Assembly (NCBI RefSeq): GCF_022394535.1
Contig: NZ_CP089414.1
Coordinates: 2,976,001 to 3,040,000, forward strand
DNA from: Dyella terrae
GTDB taxonomy: Bacteria; Pseudomonadota; Gammaproteobacteria; Xanthomonadales; Rhodanobacteraceae
Direction: 5' to 3'
DNA length: 64,000 nt
Every line of letters starts with the position of its first letter. Position 1 is the first letter of the stretch. The translations under genes were made by a program, and so were the position numbers. This document shows, one piece after another, positions 59,960-64,000 of this stretch. Below the pieces are notes generated by a model. That model ran no database searches, had not been told where the DNA came from, and saw only the letters and a list, made by a program, of their open reading frames with translations.

Positions 59960-62278
59960 TTAGAACTTCGCGTTGATGTTGAAGAACACCTGGCGTGGAG
60001 CGCCGGCCATCAACGTCTGGTTCCAGCCCTGCGGGTCCGAGGCCACGTAACCGTTGGTTCCCGTCGTCGCAAAGTAGCGCTTATTGAACAGGTTGGTCAC
60101 GTTCAGGCCCAGACTCAGGTCCTTTACGAAGGACAGCGCACCCAGGTCATAGTTCACGCCGGCGTTGAACAACCAGTACGAGGGTACCTGGGAGTCGTTG
60201 ATGTAGGTGATGTAGCGGCGGCCGGTGTATTTGCCATCCAGCGTAGCGGTGAAGCCGGCGAACGTGTAGCTCACGTTGCTGGTGAACATCCAGGTGGGAA
60301 TGCCGACCACGTACTTGCCTTGGGTCGCCACCACACCGTTGTTGAGGTAGTCGTCCTGGTACTTGGAGTTGTCGTACGACAGCGAGTTGAGCCAGCGCAG
60401 GTGTTCCACCGGGCGCCAGATCACTGCCAGATCAACGCCAGTGCTCTTTACCGAGCCCACGTTATTGAGGATGGCCGAACAGGTCTGCACGGCGCTGCAC
60501 GGCGACACGGCCAACAGGCGGTTGGTGAAGCGCGTGTAGTACGCATCCGCCGAGGCTTCGATGGTATCGCCGTGCACGCGATAGCCCAGCTCGAAGGTCT
60601 GCGACTGCTCAGGGCTGAGCGAACTCTTGCTGGCGTTGAACGCCGTCTGCGACTGGCTGAAGGGCAGGAAGCCGTAGGCCGAGAGGTTCTTGCTGTAGGA
60701 GGCGTATACCTCCTGGTTGGCGTCGATCTTGTAGTTCACGCCCGCCTGCGGCAGGAATGCATCGCTGGCACGGATGCTACCGGCGGCCAGCGCGCTGCTC
60801 GCCACCAGCGAGTCGGCTACGTTGGTCACGCCCAGTGCCTTCGCGCCGAAGTTCACGGTGAGACGGTCATCCATCAAATGGATGGTGTCCGACGCATAAG
60901 CCATGCGCGTCTGCGTGGTGTAGTGCTGGAAGAACCCACGCGCGAACGGCTCGTTGTTCTCGTAGAAATTGCTCAGGTAGTCGTATGCGCCGGTGAGATA
61001 GAAGTAGTTGCGCTCCTGATTGGTCTTGGCGTTCTCCGCCCAGAAACCCACTTCGATATCGTTGTTGCCCAGCGAGAACACTAGCGAACCGGTGCCGCCG
61101 TAGCGGTCCAGGCCGTAATCGGTGGTGCGCATGGCAATCGGCACGGTGGCCGAGGAAGCCACGTACGGCGTGGCCCACTGACCTTCGCCACGGTTATCGT
61201 GGTAATAGGTGCCGAGGTTCAGCGTGGTGCGATCGCTGAGATTGAAGGTGCCACTGAGGCCGGCGAGGTTGTCGCGACGAATACCACCACCTGCGTAGTA
61301 GGTGGAGTCCACCAAGTCATAACCGGCCGGCAGCGAGGACAGCATCCCCGGGTACGCGCCCTTGCCGTTATATGCGTTGGCGATCTGCACCGCTGCGCCC
61401 CAGTTCGGCTGCAGGTAATCCCAGTTCCAGCCCAGCGCCTTCTGGCTGGCAAGGGACAGATCCATGTAGTCGTATTCTTTGCGACGCGAGTTGTCGAAAA
61501 ACAGGCTCACGCTGCCGCTATCCCACTGGTAGACAGACTTCAGGTTCACCTGGTCGGAACGCTGGTCGCCATAGCCCTTCCACTTGTCCGTCGACGCATG
61601 GTCGTAGGACACGTACATCGAGAAACCGTGGTAGTCACCCGTATCCAGGCGCACGAAGGTGCGCGCGGTGGAATCGGAACCAATCACCTGATTGATGCGT
61701 GCGCCGGCGACCTGGTCCGGATCGGCGGAGTAGAACTGGATGGTGCCGCCGAGGTTGGTATTCGACGCCGTACCCAGCGCACCCGCGCCTTGTGCGAGTT
61801 CCACCGTGCTGATGTTGTCGCTACTGATCGCGCGCGTCACCTGCAGGCCGGTGGTGGTGCCGTAGCTCATGTTGCCGAGCGGAATACCGTCCAGCGTGAA
61901 GCCGAGGCGGCTCTGGTCGAAGCCGTGCAGCGTGATCTGCGTGGACCACTCGTAATCACCCCACGGGTCGGCAGCCTGGAAGTTCACGCCCGGCAGCTTA
62001 TCGATGGCCTTCAGCGGGCTCGTGCCCGGCGCAAGCTGCTGCAGATCCTCACTGGTGACCTTCTGCACCTGACGCGTTTCGCCGGAGGCGACCACCGACA
62101 CGGCCTCCATGGTCTTGGCCTTGTCGCGATTGGTGTTGGCCGATGCATCAGCCGCATCGGCAACGGGCGCCGCGGGCGCGGCGGCCGGGTTCAGGTCGTC
62201 GGCGAACACGATGCCGCCGTGAAGCGATGCCAGTGTTGCCAGCGCGATCGCGGTCCTGCGAAGGGAAAGCTTGGGCAT
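59960..62278 (-). CDS. TonB-dependent outer-membrane receptor
   Basis: This is a 772-residue receptor with a signal peptide (residues 1-26). The plug follows: VTSEDLQQLAPGTSPLKAIDKLPGVNFQAADPWGDYEW, QSRLGFTLDGIPLGNMSYGTTTG, ISTVELAQGAGALGTASNTNLGGTIQF. The barrel ends with aromatic Phe (NINAKF). It lies downstream of an NPP-type phosphodiesterase gene and the end of a glycerophosphodiesterase gene on the same strand, so uptake of a phosphodiester-derived product is a reasonable inference. No siderophore synthesis genes are nearby. Confidence 0.9.
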   Translation of the reverse strand: MPKLSLRRTAIALATLASLHGGIVFADDLNPAAAPAAPVADAADASANTNRDKAKTMEAVSVVASGETRQVQKVTSEDLQQLAPGTSPLKAIDKLPGVNFQAADPWGDYEWSTQITLHGFDQSRLGFTLDGIPLGNMSYGTTTGLQVTRAISSDNISTVELAQGAGALGTASNTNLGGTIQFYSADPDQVAGARINQVIGSDSTARTFVRLDTGDYHGFSMYVSYDHASTDKWKGYGDQRSDQVNLKSVYQWDSGSVSLFFDNSRRKEYDYMDLSLASQKALGWNWDYLQPNWGAAVQIANAYNGKGAYPGMLSSLPAGYDLVDSTYYAGGGIRRDNLAGLSGTFNLSDRTTLNLGTYYHDNRGEGQWATPYVASSATVPIAMRTTDYGLDRYGGTGSLVFSLGNNDIEVGFWAENAKTNQERNYFYLTGAYDYLSNFYENNEPFARGFFQHYTTQTRMAYASDTIHLMDDRLTVNFGAKALGVTNVADSLVASSALAAGSIRASDAFLPQAGVNYKIDANQEVYASYSKNLSAYGFLPFSQSQTAFNASKSSLSPEQSQTFELGYRVHGDTIEASADAYYTRFTNRLLAVSPCSAVQTCSAILNNVGSVKSTGVDLAVIWRPVEHLRWLNSLSYDNSKYQDDYLNNGVVATQGKYVVGIPTWMFTSNVSYTFAGFTATLDGKYTGRRYITYINDSQVPSYWLFNAGVNYDLGALSFVKDLSLGLNVTNLFNKRYFATTGTNGYVASDPQGWNQTLMAGAPRQVFFNINAKF

Positions 62279-62445
62279 GACGATTCCTTGCGCGCGGATT
62301 CTCCGTGAATCCGCACGTTCTCTAGTGGAAGATCAAAAGGGAAATAGCCGTCCAAACCTTTCGAACGGATTAGGAAATCGTGAAGGCGTCGTGTGTAATA
62401 GCGGTTACAGGCGTATTTAAAACACTTACGAAAACGCAGTGAAAT

Positions 62446-62475
62446 GCGACAACGCGTGCGAACACGCGTTGTCGC
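62446..62475. terminator. 12-bp perfect hairpin after phosphodiesterase gene
   Basis: GCGACAACGCGT and ACGCGTTGTCGC pair perfectly around GCGAAC, 6 bases past the phosphodiesterase stop (minus strand). There is no T-run. It may limit read-through toward the receptor gene or protect the 3' end. Confidence 0.65.
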
Positions 62476-62481
62476 CAACGA

Positions 62482-63810
62482 TCACGGAAGCAGCGACTTG
62501 CCCTGCGCTTGCGGCAGACTTACACCAAGCATGCGCGCAACCGTCGGTGCGATGTCACGCATGTCGATATCGCCCAGGTTCTTGTTCGACGGCACGCCCT
62601 TGCCCTGCATCAGGAAGGTGGAACGCATCTGCGCGAGCGCCGGATCGTAGCCGTGCATGCCGAGATAGTGGCCGGGCGAAGGCATCGGCGCATCGGGCTT
62701 GATGCCCATCTCAAAACCGGGCTTGAACATGACGAACCACTGGGCCAGCGGCGTACCGCCACCCTTCTCCACCTGCGCCTTGCTCAGCACGCTGGCAATG
62801 CCGTACGCCGGATCCTTCTGCAAACGCGCCAGCAGTGCCTCGACCTTGGCATGTACGGCGGCGTCATTCGGATCACGCAGGACGATGGCGCCACTGCCGC
62901 CGTCATTCCATGGCATGGCCTGCCAGTCCGTGACGGCGCCATCCTTGATCGTGACGAGTCCTTCCGCGATGAACGGCGCATAGAGGTTCACGTCACTCTG
63001 TACAGGCAAGAAGCCATGATCCGAGACCACCACCACCACGCCATCGGGATGCACGCGGTGCGCGGCCTGCACCAGCTCGCCGACCAGTTCGTCGATCTGA
63101 CCCAGCACCGCCTTGGCCTGCGGCGTGTCCGGACCGCTGACGTGCTGCTCATGATCCAGCGCAGTGAGGTAAGCCGTCATGAAATCGGGCTTGCGCGTCT
63201 CCAGCAGCTTCACTGCGAAGTGCGCGCGCGTGCGGTCGCCGGCCATGCTCTCGTCGATGCCGTCCGCATAGGGGCCAAGCTCTTGCTCCAGCGATGGCAA
63301 CAATCCGGGCGTGGCGAGCGCCGCGAGCAGTTTGCGATCGTCCGCGGTGCCGGTGCGCCAGATCTGCGGCAGGTTCCAGTCCACCTGGGCGCCCACACTC
63401 ACCGGCCAATGCACGTTTGCCGTATGCAGGCCCGCGGCATGCGCGGCATCCCACAACGTGGGCACCTTGATATCGCTGGCGTACCAATCCCAGCCCTGCT
63501 GGTTCTTGTTGTACGGATCAAACGTGAGGTTGCCACCGATGCCGTGTAGGGCCGGCGACACGCCAGTGATCAGCGTGGTGTGGCTGGGGTAGGTCAACGT
63601 GGGCAATACGCCACGCACTGATTCGGCATAGGCGCCTTGCTTCAGGAATGCCTGCAGATTGGGAAGATGCAGGCCGCGTTGCTCGGCCTGCAGTACATCG
63701 GCGGGGCGCAGGCCATCGATGGAGATCATCAACACCGGCGCCGCTGCAGCGGGCAGGCTGATGGCCAGAGACAGAAAACCGGCGGCACAAAGGAAATGGG
63801 ACAGGCGCAT
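62482..63810 (-). CDS. NPP-type phosphodiesterase (alkaline phosphatase superfamily), exported
   Basis: This 442-residue enzyme resembles ectonucleotide pyrophosphatase/phosphodiesterases. A signal peptide covers residues 1-23. Metal ligand Asp32 lies in MISIDGLRPA, nucleophile Thr73 in LPTLTYPSHTTLITG, and later ligands in TALDHEQHVSGPDT and VSDHGF. NPP6/NPP7-type members hydrolyse lysophospholipids or choline phosphodiesters; others cleave nucleotides. The substrate is unknown. It lies between a glycerophosphodiesterase gene and a TonB receptor gene, all on one strand. Confidence 0.88.
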   Translation of the reverse strand: MRLSHFLCAAGFLSLAISLPAAAAPVLMISIDGLRPADVLQAEQRGLHLPNLQAFLKQGAYAESVRGVLPTLTYPSHTTLITGVSPALHGIGGNLTFDPYNKNQQGWDWYASDIKVPTLWDAAHAAGLHTANVHWPVSVGAQVDWNLPQIWRTGTADDRKLLAALATPGLLPSLEQELGPYADGIDESMAGDRTRAHFAVKLLETRKPDFMTAYLTALDHEQHVSGPDTPQAKAVLGQIDELVGELVQAAHRVHPDGVVVVVSDHGFLPVQSDVNLYAPFIAEGLVTIKDGAVTDWQAMPWNDGGSGAIVLRDPNDAAVHAKVEALLARLQKDPAYGIASVLSKAQVEKGGGTPLAQWFVMFKPGFEMGIKPDAPMPSPGHYLGMHGYDPALAQMRSTFLMQGKGVPSNKNLGDIDMRDIAPTVARMLGVSLPQAQGKSLLP

Positions 63811-63915
63811 CGTCAGGTCACCGCAATGTGTGAAGTCGTGGAAGCACGGGCACTCACGCTTGTCACCCCTGCGCAGGCGAGATGACAAGCGGAGGCTGTT
63901 GTGGAATCAGTCGGC

Positions 63916-63999
63916 TCAGCGGCCGTCGAGGGCCTTGCGTCCGATGGCGGGATCGTCGGTAAAGAACGCATCCACGCCGGCATCAAGGTAAGCGCGAAT
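63916..63999 (-). CDS. Glycerophosphodiester phosphodiesterase, C-terminus only
   Basis: The window cuts this gene. The last 27 codons read IRAYLDAGVDAFFTDDPAIG and then RKALDGR, with the stop at 63916. AGVDAFFTDDPAIG is typical of the GDPD TIM-barrel end (GVDGxFTDxPD). The enzyme hydrolyses glycerophosphodiesters to glycerol-3-phosphate and an alcohol such as choline. It lies 105 bases upstream of the phosphodiesterase gene, probably in the same operon. Confidence 0.8.
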   Translation of the reverse strand: MRAYLDAGVDAFFTDDPAIGRKALDGR

Positions 64000-64000
64000 C

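Noticed and set aside
61199..62308. Plus-strand frame opposite the second TonB receptor
   Set aside because: Antisense to a receptor with clear plug and barrel sequence; no family features.

Overview
The window is GC-rich chromosomal DNA. Its gene content suggests a gammaproteobacterium of the order Xanthomonadales, probably family Rhodanobacteraceae (a Dyella, Luteibacter or Rhodanobacter relative). This is inferred from the many TonB-dependent receptors and secreted peptidases (S53, S8, M1, M61, M24), type II QueF, a LytS/LytTR pair and interspersed GC-rich hairpins. No database search was possible. About 62 intact genes, several disrupted genes, one partial gene and one tRNA are supported. 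No rRNA, CRISPR array, prophage or complete insertion sequence is visible.

Layout. 0-2.2 kb: an arsenic locus, arsR-arsC diverging from arsH, then a small P-loop kinase. 2.2-7.9 kb: small orphan genes, a LytS-type kinase with LytTR regulator followed by a membrane acyltransferase, and an orphan lipoprotein. 8-11.3 kb: a Tat-exported M24 peptidase, and a TetR regulator diverging from an MDR-type reductase. 11.5-20.7 kb: an accessory stretch containing a sedolisin with a shifted C-terminus, three other genes broken by apparent single-base shifts, DUF1161, DUF1254 and DUF3455 proteins, an IS30 scrap and a DUF2975-XRE pair. Seven of its genes, all on the minus strand, are each preceded by one copy of a compact 7-10-7 hairpin.

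20.7-35.3 kb: a retropepsin-like protein, a BNR/YCF48-type protein, a large TonB receptor, then a drug-response-like cluster: TetR, FAD monooxygenase, 14-TM MFS pump, MarR, TetX-like FAD monooxygenase, MarR. Three palindromic operators sit at its promoters. A two-domain aspartyl protease with TPR repeats and an ICMT-like methyltransferase follow. 35.3-48 kb: an esterase, an MFS carrier, an Lrp regulator diverging from a LysE exporter, and a run of exported hydrolases (amidohydrolase, S8 subtilase, penicillin-acylase-type Ntn hydrolase, M1 peptidase). 48-53.2 kb: QueF, a lipoprotein, HdeD and CsbD stress proteins, a four-gene reactive-sulfur operon (two YeeE/YedE halves, persulfide-dioxygenase-like hydrolase, BigR-type repressor) with a 10-4-10 operator, and tRNA-Arg(CCG).

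53.3-64 kb: an M61 peptidase, an outer-membrane barrel, then minus-strand genes for an APC permease, an alkylglycerol-monooxygenase-like enzyme, a lysoplasmalogenase, a TonB receptor, an NPP-type phosphodiesterase and the end of a glycerophosphodiesterase. Together these could take ether lysophospholipids apart, which is the most coherent possible new system in the window. The hairpin-marked array at 14.6-19.7 kb is the most unusual sequence structure.
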